Assembly: GCA_038040485.1 (NCBI GenBank) | Contig: JBBPIE010000014.1 | Coordinates: 1-64,000 of the forward strand | Source: Onstottus_B arcticum | GTDB taxonomy: Bacteria; Acidobacteriota; Blastocatellia; UBA7656 | Direction of reading: 5' to 3' | Length of the DNA: 64,000 bases | In this document: piece by piece, positions 43,209 through 51,861 of the stretch | How positions within the stretch are numbered: position 1 is the first letter of the stretch | Layout: each line of letters begins with the position of its first letter | Notes under the pieces: model-generated | Seen by the model: the letters and a program-made list of their open reading frames with translations, nothing else | Databases searched by the model: none | What the model was told of the DNA's origin: nothing | Program-made: the position numbers and the translations under genes

Positions 43209-44210
43209 ATGACTCAGCCGGTTCACACTCAAGTGCGAAGACTGATCGCTTCAGCGCTTGCCGCACTTTTGCTGGCGCCGGCGCTCTTGCAAGCTCAACG
43301 GTACACCGGTTCGGATGGACGCTTGCGCGTGGCTCTAGTCAAGCAACCCTTCTCGCCCACGGGAACTTCAGCCGGGCCCAACACGATGGCCAACGGCGGT
43401 ATCCAGCAAGCTCTCGCCGGCATGGGCGCGGTCGTGCGAGTTTCGGAAGCGGCACTCACGGCGGAAGAGAACACGGAGTATGGCGGGTGGAAACGGCTGG
43501 GGATGGCGCTCGGTCACTTCGCCGATATCGTCGCGCAGAACGAACGGGACGGCTACTTCACCGTAGGTCTGCTGGCGACGTGCCCATCAATGCCGGGGCT
43601 CGTCGCGGGCTTGCAGCATTCGGGCACAACGCGCGAGCCGCTCAAGGTCGGCATGCTCTGGCTCGATGCGCATCCGGACTTCAACACGCCTGAGACCACG
43701 CGCAGCGGATCACTTGGCGGTATGCCGGTAGCTGTCGCGACGGGTCGAGCGCTGCAGCGACTACGACTGGACGCGAAACTGGATCCGCCGCTCTCGGATC
43801 AACACATCGTCATGGGCGGCGTGCGCCTCACCGATCCGCTCGAGCAGCATCTGCTTGACCAATCGTTCATCGAGCAGCTCAGCGTTGACGATTTGCGCAG
43901 CATGACTCCGGCCGTGTTCGCTCAACTCGATCGTTTGAGCCGCCTCACCGACAAGCTCTACGTGCATATCGATATGGACGTGCTCGATCCGCGCGAGGTG
44001 ATGGGTCACGGGAACAAAGTCCCGAATGGTCCTTCGAGCCAGCAGTTGGCTGCTTTGTTCGAAGCGATCTTCAAACGCTACCCCAAGGCGTCAGCTATCG
44101 GGTTCGCGACTATACCGGCAACCGACGACGGCGGGCTGTCGCTTGCGGCGGTGAATCGAATGATCGCCGGCGCCATGCGAGGAGTGAAGGCCCGCGAGGG
44201 ACGTCGGTAG
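43209..44210 (+). CDS. Exported arginase/ureohydrolase-family protein
   Basis: A 333-residue protein with an N-terminal signal peptide (SALAALLLAPALLQAQ, cleavage near residue 30), unusual for this cytosolic enzyme family. Two of the three manganese motifs are clear: WLDAHPDFN near 152-160 and HIDMDVLDP near 254-262. The first motif, normally GGDHS, reads ATCPSMPG, so one metal ligand is missing or replaced by Cys. Activity on arginine, agmatine or a formimino compound cannot be predicted, and loss of hydrolase activity is possible. It ends 7 bp before the next gene and is likely co-transcribed with it. Confidence 0.75.
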   Translation: MTQPVHTQVRRLIASALAALLLAPALLQAQRYTGSDGRLRVALVKQPFSPTGTSAGPNTMANGGIQQALAGMGAVVRVSEAALTAEENTEYGGWKRLGMALGHFADIVAQNERDGYFTVGLLATCPSMPGLVAGLQHSGTTREPLKVGMLWLDAHPDFNTPETTRSGSLGGMPVAVATGRALQRLRLDAKLDPPLSDQHIVMGGVRLTDPLEQHLLDQSFIEQLSVDDLRSMTPAVFAQLDRLSRLTDKLYVHIDMDVLDPREVMGHGNKVPNGPSSQQLAALFEAIFKRYPKASAIGFATIPATDDGGLSLAAVNRMIAGAMRGVKAREGRR

Positions 44211-44217
44211 CTTCAAT

Positions 44218-45060
44218 ATGAAAATCGGTCTATTCGGAATCAACTTCGGTGTAGCCGGCGACGGCGATGCGATGATCACCATCGCGAAGGCCGTCGAAAC
44301 AGCAGGGCTCGAATCGGTCTGGACCGGTGAGCACGTCGTGCTACCGGACCCGCAAGTGCCGCCTTCGCCCTCCGATCCTCAAACACCGTTTCTCGATCCT
44401 GCCGTCGCGCTCAGTCACATCGCTGCGCACACCTCGCGCATCCGGCTCGGGACTGGTGTGATCATCCTGCCCCAGCGCAACCCGGTCGTTCTGGCAAAGG
44501 AACTTGCTTCAGTCGATCTAGTCTCAAAGGGGCGGCTGATCTTCGGTTTGGGAGCGGGCTATCTCGAACCCGAGTTCCGCGCGCTCGGAGCGCCTTTCGA
44601 AGAGCGGGGCGACGTGACCGACGAAGCTATCAATGCAATCAAAGCGCTTTGGACGATGGAGAAGCCTGCGCACAAGGGCCGCTTCTTTTCCTTCAGTGGC
44701 ATTGACGCTCAGCCTCGTCCGGTGCAGAAGCCTCACCCACCGATCGTTGTCGGTGGGATGAGCCGGCTCGGAGTGCTTCGCGCGGCGCGGTTTGGAAACG
44801 GCTGGTACGGCTTCCTCACGGACATCGACTCGACCGCCGAGCGCATCGAGTGGCTTCGGGTCTTCACCGCAAACGGAATGCGCCCTCCTGAGTTGGGCGA
44901 ACTCGAGATATCGGTCACTCCTCCCAAGCGTCTGACTCGAGAAGTCGTCGATCGCTATGAAGCGATCGGCGTCCACCGACTCATCCCAGCCTTCAACGGG
45001 AACACCCTCGAAGGAGCGCTGCGGTTTGTGGACGAGGTCGGCAAGATCGCCTCGGGATGA
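44218..45060 (+). CDS. LLM-class F420-dependent oxidoreductase
   Basis: A 280-residue luciferase-like TIM-barrel oxidoreductase of the TIGR03619 type. Markers are ESVWTGEHVVLPD near 31-43, RIRLGTGVIILPQRNPVVLAKE, and GRLIFGLGAGYLEPEFRALG. Such enzymes use F420 or FMN; the Rv2161c-like branch is usually assigned to F420, which would require the host to make that cofactor. Start ATG at 44218, closely coupled to the arginase-like gene. Substrate unknown. Confidence 0.82.
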   Translation: MKIGLFGINFGVAGDGDAMITIAKAVETAGLESVWTGEHVVLPDPQVPPSPSDPQTPFLDPAVALSHIAAHTSRIRLGTGVIILPQRNPVVLAKELASVDLVSKGRLIFGLGAGYLEPEFRALGAPFEERGDVTDEAINAIKALWTMEKPAHKGRFFSFSGIDAQPRPVQKPHPPIVVGGMSRLGVLRAARFGNGWYGFLTDIDSTAERIEWLRVFTANGMRPPELGELEISVTPPKRLTREVVDRYEAIGVHRLIPAFNGNTLEGALRFVDEVGKIASG

Positions 45061-45081
45061 TCGCGGCCAAGTCCGCTTCAG

Positions 45082-45385
45082 GTGCGCGTCAGATTTTCGC
45101 GCATACCCACCTCGTCAGAGGTGGGTCCGTGATGGTGAAGCCTACAAACGAATGGCTCGGCCGCGCATACCCACCTCGTCAGAGGTGGGTTCTTGATGCT
45201 GTAGCCTTTGCGAGCGTGCCGGTCTGATCCGCGCCATCCTGATCCTAGGCCGCAGCATCATGGACCCACCTCTTACGAGGTGGGTATGTAGGTAATCCGA
45301 GGGGCAGCCGCGGCGCCCTGTAGGCTGGAGCATCACCGACCCACCTCTGACGAGGTGGGTATGCGCGAAAACCTGACGCGCACCC
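45082..45385. repeat. Four REP elements in two inverted pairs (REPIN-like)
   Basis: The 20-bp palindrome CCCACCTCGTCAGAGGTGGG occurs at 45106-45125 and 45170-45189. Its reverse-oriented form occurs at 45265-45284 (one change) and 45340-45359. The outer two share about 65 bp each, from GGTGCGCGTCAG through the palindrome to AGCCTAC, as a large inverted repeat (about 45082-45142 and 45320-45385). This fits REP doublets that are moved by RAYT-type transposases; no such gene is in the window. Confidence 0.88.
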
Positions 45386-45437
45386 GTCCGCTTCGCAGCG
45401 CTTGCCCGCGACGGCAGACTTGCCTATTCTGAACGAG

Positions 45438-45722
45438 GTGAAAGTTCGATTTTTCCTCGACGAAACGACAGAGCTTCCCCACATCTACAGTCACGGAGTG
45501 AACGAGGAAGAAGTGGAAGACATTCTGACGAGTCCCGGCGAGGATCGGCCGGGACGTGAGGGATCTCGAGTTGCGATCGGCCAAACTTCGGCTGGCCGAT
45601 ACTTGCGAGTGATCTACGTTCGCGACCCTGAACCCGATAGCCTGTTTGTCATTACTGCCTATGAAGTGAGCGGGAAATCGCTTCTGACATATCGCCGAAG
45701 ACGAAGGAAGAAGCACAGATGA
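45438..45722 (+). CDS. BrnT-like putative toxin
   Basis: A 94-residue basic protein. The layout FFLDETTELPHIYSHGVNEE, a GxTSAGRYLRVIYV strand pair and a Tyr-Arg-rich tail (LLTYRRRRRKK) matches BrnT/RelE-fold ribonuclease toxins. It overlaps the next gene by 4 nt (ATGA), as toxin-antitoxin pairs do. Start at GTG 45438 is preferred because the conserved region begins there; a TTG at 45402 would add 12 residues. The family is recognised by pattern only. Confidence 0.55.
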   Translation: MKVRFFLDETTELPHIYSHGVNEEEVEDILTSPGEDRPGREGSRVAIGQTSAGRYLRVIYVRDPEPDSLFVITAYEVSGKSLLTYRRRRRKKHR

Positions 45723-45964
45723 AGCAAAACAAGTATCCGTCTGGATGGAACGAACGCAAGGTCGGCAGGGTTCTGCGACACTACGAGTCGCAAACCGAGA
45801 ACGAGGCGATCGCAGAAGATGAGGCTGCATTCCAGTTGAAAGACCAAACCGTGATGGTCGTTCCCCGGAAGCTCGTGCCTGAGATCACCAAGCTGATAGC
45901 AAAGCGCCGACCGGGATCCGTCCGCGCACCAAAGGCGAAGGGGTCTAAGCGGCTCTCCGTTTGA
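45719..45964 (+). CDS. Putative antitoxin partner of the BrnT-like protein
   Basis: An 81-residue protein starting MKQNKYPSGWNERKVGRVLR, followed by an acidic helix (YESQTENEAIAEDEAAFQ) and a strand QTVMVVPRKLVPEITKLI. The acidic middle fits toxin neutralisation. It lacks the ribbon-helix-helix domain expected of BrnA, so if it is an antitoxin it belongs to another family. Translation is coupled to the upstream gene by the ATGA overlap. Confidence 0.5.
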   Translation: MKQNKYPSGWNERKVGRVLRHYESQTENEAIAEDEAAFQLKDQTVMVVPRKLVPEITKLIAKRRPGSVRAPKAKGSKRLSV

Positions 45965-46132
45965 ACCTTTGAGCTGCCTTGCGCAACGCCGGATTTGGCC
46001 GCTCGTCCTAATCAAGCGTCAGGAAGAGGTCACCGAGTCGCTCAAAATCTGTTCCGCGCTTGTTGTACGCAGATGAACAAAGGGCGTCGCTCGAGGCTGG
46101 GTTACCCAAACAATGCAGACGTGAGATGGAAA

Positions 46133-46723
46133 ATGAGCTTCAGGAAGAATCCATGTGGGCGAGACGCCCGCGCTCCCGGTCTTCTACTTATCCTTTGGGT
46201 GGCAGCTTGTGTGGTTGTCTCTCCTGCTCAAGACAAAAACAGTTCCGGCCAGGATAGGCCCGATCTAACTGGTACGTGGGAACGGAATCCGTCCAAGAGC
46301 GAAAGCAATTTTGGAGCGGTGCCTGGTTCAGCAAGCCTTACAATATCTCACAAAGAGCCCGAGCTCAGGATAACGCGAAAGGATAGCTACAAGGGGGAGG
46401 ATTGGACTAATGAGGCGACTTATTATGCCGACGGGCGCGGCGAAAAGAACATACCGCCTTTTCAAACAGCCATATCCATAGGTCCCTCCAATCCAAATGA
46501 TGTGAAAAACGCTAAGCAATCTGGTGAAATGAAATCAAAGACAAAGTGGGAAGGCAGTAAGCTCATAACTCTCTCTTCCATGGTTTATTCAATCGCAGAC
46601 CATCGTTTGGATGTTGACATAACTGAAGAGCGAGAGCTTTCCTTAGACGGCAAAACACTGACCATTGTCACTTCAGTGAACGGAAATCCCAGCCTCACGG
46701 AGGTGTTCGACCGCGTTCAGTAG
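46133..46723 (+). CDS. Exported protein of unknown function
   Basis: A 196-residue protein with a hydrophobic N-terminal segment (GLLLILWVAACVVVSPAQ) that should direct export. The mature part begins DLTGTWERNPSKSESN, as in small lipocalin-like exported proteins of Acidobacteria, and is rich in beta strands. No enzyme motif is visible. The N-terminal CGRDARAPG is translated from a GC-rich repeat (GAGACGCCCGCGCTCCCGG near 46159), so the true start might be later. The Shine-Dalgarno is weak (GAGATGG). Confidence 0.55.
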   Translation: MSFRKNPCGRDARAPGLLLILWVAACVVVSPAQDKNSSGQDRPDLTGTWERNPSKSESNFGAVPGSASLTISHKEPELRITRKDSYKGEDWTNEATYYADGRGEKNIPPFQTAISIGPSNPNDVKNAKQSGEMKSKTKWEGSKLITLSSMVYSIADHRLDVDITEERELSLDGKTLTIVTSVNGNPSLTEVFDRVQ

Positions 46724-46866
46724 GCGTACTGCGCATTGCAATACGCTGCAAAGCGTTGCGTCTTTCTCGAAGCGCCGCTCGTCTTTGGCCTACTCTTTCA
46801 ATACCTGAAACCTTATCCGCCTCAATCGCACTAACACCGCAGTTCGGGTCAAGAAGGATTGCTATC

Positions 46867-47601
46867 ATGACGTCGATCATTCTAGCGATTGCGATGAGCT
46901 TTGCGTTTTCTGTTCCAACCCCGCTGCAAACAACCGATTCTTCAAACCCTTTGCCGACGGTTGAGCAGGTCTTATCAAAATACGTCCAGGCTACAGGCGG
47001 AGGCGCGGCTCACCAGAAGCTCACGACACGAGTAGCAAAAGGTGAATGGGAGAACGTCACGAGAGGCGTGAAGATCCCAATCGAGATCTACTCCAAAGCA
47101 CCAAACAAAAGAGTCGAGATCCTGGACGCTCCTGAAAACCAAGGCTTCACCGGAAGGGGCTACGACGGGGCGGCCGGATGGTCGATGAACATGACTGAGA
47201 CGGGCTTGCGCCAACTCGAAGGCCCGGAGCTGGCGATGATGCAGCGGGAATCTGATTTCTACCGCGCGATCAAACTGGAGCTGCTCTATCAGCGGTTGTC
47301 GGTCTCGGGAAAAGATAGAATCGCCGGCCGCGAGGTCTATGTCGTCGAGGGTCTGCCGGAGAGCGGGAATCCTGAGAAGTTGTACTTCGACGTCGAGACC
47401 GGGTTGTTGTCTCGCCGGGATGTGGTCTACGGCAAGACGCCGGTGCAGCACTACTACGAAGACTATAGGGAAGTGGATGGAATCAAGCTGCCGTTTGTCT
47501 TGCGCTCCGAAGGACCGGTGCGCGTGATAACTCGACTCACGGAGATCAAACACAACGTCTCGATCGACGACTCAAAATTCAAAAGCCCGCCGGATAACTA
47601 G
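46867..47601 (+). CDS. Exported LolA-like/lipoprotein-sorting-type protein
   Basis: A 244-residue protein with a signal peptide (SIILAIAMSFAFSVPTP). The mature region has VEQVLSKYVQATGG followed by antiparallel strands, YFDVETGLLSRRDVV, and YYEDYREVDGIKLPF. This is the half-barrel pattern seen in periplasmic lipid- or lipoprotein-handling proteins and in domains attached to exported peptidases. ATG 46867 has AAGGA 8 nt upstream; longer in-frame text upstream has no signal. Binding partner unknown. Confidence 0.65.
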   Translation: MTSIILAIAMSFAFSVPTPLQTTDSSNPLPTVEQVLSKYVQATGGGAAHQKLTTRVAKGEWENVTRGVKIPIEIYSKAPNKRVEILDAPENQGFTGRGYDGAAGWSMNMTETGLRQLEGPELAMMQRESDFYRAIKLELLYQRLSVSGKDRIAGREVYVVEGLPESGNPEKLYFDVETGLLSRRDVVYGKTPVQHYYEDYREVDGIKLPFVLRSEGPVRVITRLTEIKHNVSIDDSKFKSPPDN

Positions 47602-47639
47602 TAGTGCGTAACAGAACACTTCGTTAGGGAAGATGTAGT

Positions 47640-47752
47640 ATCCGCGCAAATCCGTCAGATCAGTGTCATCCGTGGTCTATGCGGCCCTGTCAAAGCCATT
47701 CCCCCGAAGACATAGACCACTGATGAAACGGATTCGACGGATTTGCACGGAT
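47640..47752. repeat. Inverted repeat with about 42-bp arms
   Basis: The left arm (47640-47681) ends CATCCGTGGTCTATG and the right arm (47711-47752) begins CATAGACCACTGATG. The arms pair imperfectly over about 42 bp around a 29-bp loop. Each arm contains repeated AATCCGT/GGATT words. It lies between a plus-strand gene and ADOP 12 and could act as a terminator or mobile hairpin. Confidence 0.8.
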
Positions 47753-47861
47753 TTCTTGCCGATGTGATCGGCCTCTCCGGAGGTGGCGCCTAGGCAGGTT
47801 CACACAGACAATCCTCGTGCGCTAGTATTGCGGTCTCGCAGCATCGCGCGTGAGGGCTGTT

Positions 47862-50432
47862 ATGAATAGCATTATTCAAGACATTCGTTACGGTGTTCGC
47901 ACCCTCGCCAAGGCTCGAGGGTTCACGGCTGTGGTCATCATCGTGCTAGCGCTAGGGATCGGAGCTAACACCGCGATCTTTACCGTAGTTAATGCTGTCC
48001 TGCTTCGTTCGCTTCCCTACCCCGATGCCGATCAGCTTGTGATGCTGTGGCAGACCAATCCCCGGTTTAAGCTGCTCAGCGACACGCTACCGGTTACGGC
48101 CGGCGACTTCGTGGATTGGAAAGAGCAGAACGATGTCTTCGAGCACGTGTCGGCGTTTGGCGCGCGGCGCTTCAACCTGACCGGCGCCGGCGAACCCGAA
48201 CAGATCGGCGGCGCGAGTGTCTCCGCGAGCTTCTTTCGCTTGATGGGAATTGAACCAACCGCCTCAACACCAGGCGGAGGCGGATATGTGAGCGGGGGGG
48301 CGCAATCGAGCGGAGGCATGTTCGCCGGCCGCGCGTTTCGCGACGAAGACGAGAAACTCGGTGCGGACAAAGTCGTCGTCATAAGCTATGCCCTGTGGCA
48401 ACGACGATTCGGCGGCCAGGTCGATGTGAGCGGCCGGGTCAACGGTGGCAGCCAGCTCGATGTTAGCGGTCACCCGGATGTGATCGGAAAGACGATCACG
48501 CTTGATGGCGAAAGCTACACCATCGTCGGCATTGCACCCGAGGGCTTCCAGTTCCCACGAGCCAAAGAGTTGCCTTACTTTGTCGGCGCGGCAACACAGA
48601 CCGATCTGTGGAGGCCGATGACGTGGTCGAATGATTTCATCAACAAGAAGCGCTCCGACCATCAACTCTGCGTCATCGCAAGACTCAAATCCGAAGTGAC
48701 TCCGGAACGCGCGCAAACGGTGATGACCGCGATTGCCGCGCGTCTCGAACAGAGCCTTCCCGACAGCAACGAGGGAACCGGCGTGAGAGTCGTTCCGTTA
48801 GCCGAGCAAGTCACCGGCAACGTGAGACCGGCGCTGTTGGTGCTGATGTCCGCGGTTGCATTGGTGCTGTTGATAGCGTGCGCGAACATCGCCAACCTGA
48901 TGCTCGCGCGAGCTTCGGCGCGTCAGAGAGAGTTCGCTATTCGAACCGCGCTTGGAGCGAGCCGCGCGCGAATAGTGCGGCAACTCTTAACCGAAGCGCT
49001 GCTGCTTTCGCTGACGAGCGCGATTCTGGGAGCTTTGTTGAGCTTGTGGGGAGTCAAAGCGATGCTCGCGCTTTTTGGCGAGAACCTTCCTCGGGTTCAC
49101 GAGATCAGCGTCGATTTCAGAGTGCTCGGCTTCGCGGTCGCGACTGCGCTATTGACCAGCGTGTTGTTCGGACTGACGCCGGCGTTGCAAGCTTCGAAGC
49201 TCAACTTGAACGAATCGCTCAAAGAAGGCGCTCGCGGAGCGTCGGGAGGCGCGCGTCACAACCGGGTGCGCAGCGCGCTGGTGGTTGCGGAAGTCGCACT
49301 GTCGCTCGTTCTGCTGGTCGGCGCGGGGCTGACGATCAAGAGCCTCGCTGGCCTTCTAAAAGTCGATCCAGGCTTTAAGGCTGACAACACGATGACGATG
49401 CGAATCGCGCTGCTCGGCTCGAAGTACCCGACGGACCGGCAGATCGCTTTCTTCCAGGAGGTGAATCGTCGGGTCGAGTCGCTGCCCGGTGTGAAGTCGG
49501 TCGGGTTGATCTCATCGGCGCCGCTGACCGGAGGCGTGTACGCGGGCGGCTTCTCGATCGAGGGCAAGACTACCGATGATGACGGTCTCACAGCGGACCG
49601 GCGAATGATCAGTCCGGAGTATTTCAACGCGATGGGCGTTCCTCTGATCACAGGCCGCCACTTCACCGATCACGACGGGCCGACCTCAACCGGAGTCGCG
49701 ATAGTGAGCGAGAGCTGGGCGCGGCGGTTTCTTCCTGATGAAGATCCAATCGGCACGCGCATCAAGCTCGGCGGCCGCGACTCGACGAGACCGTGGCTCT
49801 CGATTGTGGGAATCGCCGGAGACGTGCGAGACACCGCAGTCGAAAACGACGCGAAGCCTTGCGTGTATCTGCCTTATCCGCAGTTTCCTTCGTCGGCAAT
49901 GTCAGTCGTGGTGCGCGCGGGGTTTGATCCGAAGCCGCTGATCCCGGCGATCCGCGACGAGGTGTGGGCGATCGACAAAGACCAACCGGTGACCGACATA
50001 AAGACGATGGATCAGTATGTCGCCGATTCAGTTTCGCCGCGCCGATTGAACGCGTTGCTGTTGGGCGTCTTCGCGAGTCTCGCGCTGGTTCTCGCTTCGG
50101 TCGGGATCTACGGGGTGATGGCTTACTCGGTGACGCAGCGCGTGCACGAGATCGGAATCAGGATGGCTTTGGGCGCGCAGAAGACGGACGTGTTGAGACT
50201 GGTGATCGGGCAAGGACTTGTGTTGACGCTGATCGGAATGGCGATTGGCTCATTGGCGGCGGTAGCGCTGACGCGAGCGATGAAGAGTCTGCTGTTCGGA
50301 GTGAGCGCGACTGATCCCTTGACTTACGCTGCGGTGGCTGCGGTGCTGGCGGGAGTGGCGCTGCTGGCTTGCTGGCTTCCGGCGCGACGGGCCGCGAAAG
50401 TTGATCCGATGGTGGCGCTTCGGTGCGAGTGA
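47862..50432 (+). CDS. ADOP permease 12, with inserts in the first periplasmic domain
   Basis: An 856-residue standard-class member lengthened by two inserts. One near residues 131-152 is Gly/Ser-rich (STPGGGGYVSGGAQSSGG). The other near 185-205 contains a short internal repeat (VDVSG...LDVSGHP). Without them the length would match the other 805-820 residue members. TM1 has GIGANTAIFTVVNAVLLRSLPY. TM2 has ACANIANLMLARASARQREFAIR. The last block is QRVHEIGIRMALGAQKTDVLRLVIGQG, ending VDPMVALRCE. ATG 47862 has GAGG 6 nt upstream. It stands alone, outside the ADOP blocks. Confidence 0.92.
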   Translation: MNSIIQDIRYGVRTLAKARGFTAVVIIVLALGIGANTAIFTVVNAVLLRSLPYPDADQLVMLWQTNPRFKLLSDTLPVTAGDFVDWKEQNDVFEHVSAFGARRFNLTGAGEPEQIGGASVSASFFRLMGIEPTASTPGGGGYVSGGAQSSGGMFAGRAFRDEDEKLGADKVVVISYALWQRRFGGQVDVSGRVNGGSQLDVSGHPDVIGKTITLDGESYTIVGIAPEGFQFPRAKELPYFVGAATQTDLWRPMTWSNDFINKKRSDHQLCVIARLKSEVTPERAQTVMTAIAARLEQSLPDSNEGTGVRVVPLAEQVTGNVRPALLVLMSAVALVLLIACANIANLMLARASARQREFAIRTALGASRARIVRQLLTEALLLSLTSAILGALLSLWGVKAMLALFGENLPRVHEISVDFRVLGFAVATALLTSVLFGLTPALQASKLNLNESLKEGARGASGGARHNRVRSALVVAEVALSLVLLVGAGLTIKSLAGLLKVDPGFKADNTMTMRIALLGSKYPTDRQIAFFQEVNRRVESLPGVKSVGLISSAPLTGGVYAGGFSIEGKTTDDDGLTADRRMISPEYFNAMGVPLITGRHFTDHDGPTSTGVAIVSESWARRFLPDEDPIGTRIKLGGRDSTRPWLSIVGIAGDVRDTAVENDAKPCVYLPYPQFPSSAMSVVVRAGFDPKPLIPAIRDEVWAIDKDQPVTDIKTMDQYVADSVSPRRLNALLLGVFASLALVLASVGIYGVMAYSVTQRVHEIGIRMALGAQKTDVLRLVIGQGLVLTLIGMAIGSLAAVALTRAMKSLLFGVSATDPLTYAAVAAVLAGVALLACWLPARRAAKVDPMVALRCE

Positions 50433-50634
50433 AGGGATTGGCGATTGACGATTTGCGATTGACGATTGCCGATTTGCGGTTGGTAGGTCTGTACGTACGA
50501 CCAATCCGACAATCCCCAATCGGAAATCGACAATCGGTAATCGGAAATGTGATGATTGTCAATTATGTGCGCGGGCAATCGGCAATCGCCAATCGGCAAT
50601 CGCCAATCGGCAATGAAAAGTGCACGGAGGAACA
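50433..50634. repeat. Inverted heptamer arms, GATTGAC/GATTGCC type
   Basis: The left arm (about 50436-50477) reads GATTGGC, GATTGAC, GATTTGC, GATTGAC, GATTGCC, GATTTGC. Two right-hand runs follow: 50515-50548 (AATCGGA/AATCGAC units) and 50577-50613 (AATCGGC and AATCGCC alternating). GGAGG before the next ATG lies just outside the repeat. Confidence 0.9.
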
Positions 50635-51165
50635 ATGACAAACCAATCACGCGTTGGAGCCGCCATAATCGTAGGGTTCGCCTTAATCGCTGTCGCCTTC
50701 GCGGCCACACAAACTCATTCCCATTCGCCAACACCAAAAACAGACAAGAAGGAGAACTTGGTGACGAAGCACGCAAGCGGAACGTTTGATGTGAAGGTGA
50801 GTCCTCAGCCGCAGGACGAGAAAGTCGGGGACCCAACCGTCGGCCGGATGTCGCTCGACAAACAGTTCCACGGCGATCTCGAAGGCACGAGCAAGGGACA
50901 GATGCTGGTCATGGGCACCGAAGTCCAGGGCTCGGCCGGCTACGTAGCGATGGAGCGAGTAATCGGCACACTGCATGGCCGCAAGGGCACATTCGCCTTG
51001 CAGCACATCGGAACTATGACTCGCGGGGCGCCGCAACTGAGCGTCACGGTCGTGCCGGATTCCGGGACAGGTGAGCTGGTGGGACTGGCCGGAAAAATGT
51101 CGATCAACATCACCGGCGGCAAGCACCTTTGGGAATTCGAGTACACGCTCCCGAAGTCGCAATGA
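50635..51165 (+). CDS. DUF3224 family protein with N-terminal export signal
   Basis: A 176-residue protein. After a hydrophobic leader (VGAAIIVGFALIAVAFAA) comes the DUF3224 domain: ASGTFDVKVSPQ, GTSKGQMLVMGTEVQGSAG, TLHGRKGTFALQHIGTM, VVPDSGTGELVGLAGKM. Members are small beta-barrels related to allene-oxide-cyclase-like folds, with no known reaction. Most relatives lack an export leader, so this one probably acts outside the cytoplasm. GGAGG lies 4 nt before the ATG. A decayed second copy lies at 51700. Confidence 0.85.
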   Translation: MTNQSRVGAAIIVGFALIAVAFAATQTHSHSPTPKTDKKENLVTKHASGTFDVKVSPQPQDEKVGDPTVGRMSLDKQFHGDLEGTSKGQMLVMGTEVQGSAGYVAMERVIGTLHGRKGTFALQHIGTMTRGAPQLSVTVVPDSGTGELVGLAGKMSINITGGKHLWEFEYTLPKSQ

Positions 51166-51309
51166 AATCAAATCGAATGCCCGCGAGGCGTTCAACGTTA
51201 AGGAGCATCGGGCCAAGCTCTTGGGTGCATCCGAGTGTGAGCTGCCTTTTGGTGTCTGGAACCGGAGCTTGTCAGGCAGCGTGTTCGGTGGGAAACTCTG
51301 GACGACTCT

Positions 51310-51630
51310 ATGACTACAGCTGACCAAATCAAAGAAATCTGCGACAGCATCGCTCGCGAGTTTCACCCGGAGAAGATAATAGTCTTCGGGTCGCACGCTC
51401 ATGGTGACCCGGGTCCATTTTCGGATCTAGACTTGCTGGTCGTGATGCCATACGAGGGCAGCCCTCTTCAACAAGCCGCCCGCATCATTGGACGTGTCAA
51501 TCCAGCCATGAGTGTCGATTTGATCGTGCGCACATCGAAGCAGATTCAGGAACGCCTCGAAATCCAAGACACCTTCATACGCGAGATTGTCGAGCGCGGA
51601 AAAGTGGCATATGAAGCCCACCACGCTTGA
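51310..51630 (+). CDS. MNT-type minimal nucleotidyltransferase
   Basis: A 106-residue protein of the pol-beta nucleotidyltransferase superfamily. The active-site signature IIVFGSHAHGDPGPFSDLDLLV has the GS and D-x-D metal-binding pair, with the third acid in SVDLIV. MNT proteins usually act as antitoxins that modify a HEPN ribonuclease encoded next door. No HEPN gene follows; the downstream 590 bp hold only a DUF3224 remnant. It may be an orphan or act on a partner elsewhere. Confidence 0.82.
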   Translation: MTTADQIKEICDSIAREFHPEKIIVFGSHAHGDPGPFSDLDLLVVMPYEGSPLQQAARIIGRVNPAMSVDLIVRTSKQIQERLEIQDTFIREIVERGKVAYEAHHA

Positions 51631-51699
51631 ATGGATTGACAAGGTCTAACCTTGAACGATTTTTCCCCGACCTCAACGTGCTTAGCTCGTTCGCCGTTG

Positions 51700-51861
51700 C
51701 GTATCGAGCGGCACAGATGCTGACCGCCATGAACAGCACAGCGGCACCATGACGCGGCGCCCAGCAACTCTCTATCACCGTCGTGCCGGATTCCGGCACC
51801 GGTCAGCTCGTTGGGCTAGCCGGCAAAATGACGATGAACATCGTCGACGGAAAGCACTTGG
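51700..51861 (+). pseudogene. Decayed DUF3224 gene fragment
   Basis: The stretch from CAGCACAGCGGCACCATG (about 51733) to GGAAAGCACTTGG (51861) aligns with the intact gene (51003-51129), encoding the LQHxGTM...SGTGQLVGLAGKM part. Indels near 51757 break the frame, and the start of the gene is missing apart from a short match around CACAGATGCTG. It is a duplicate left after deletion. Confidence 0.75.
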
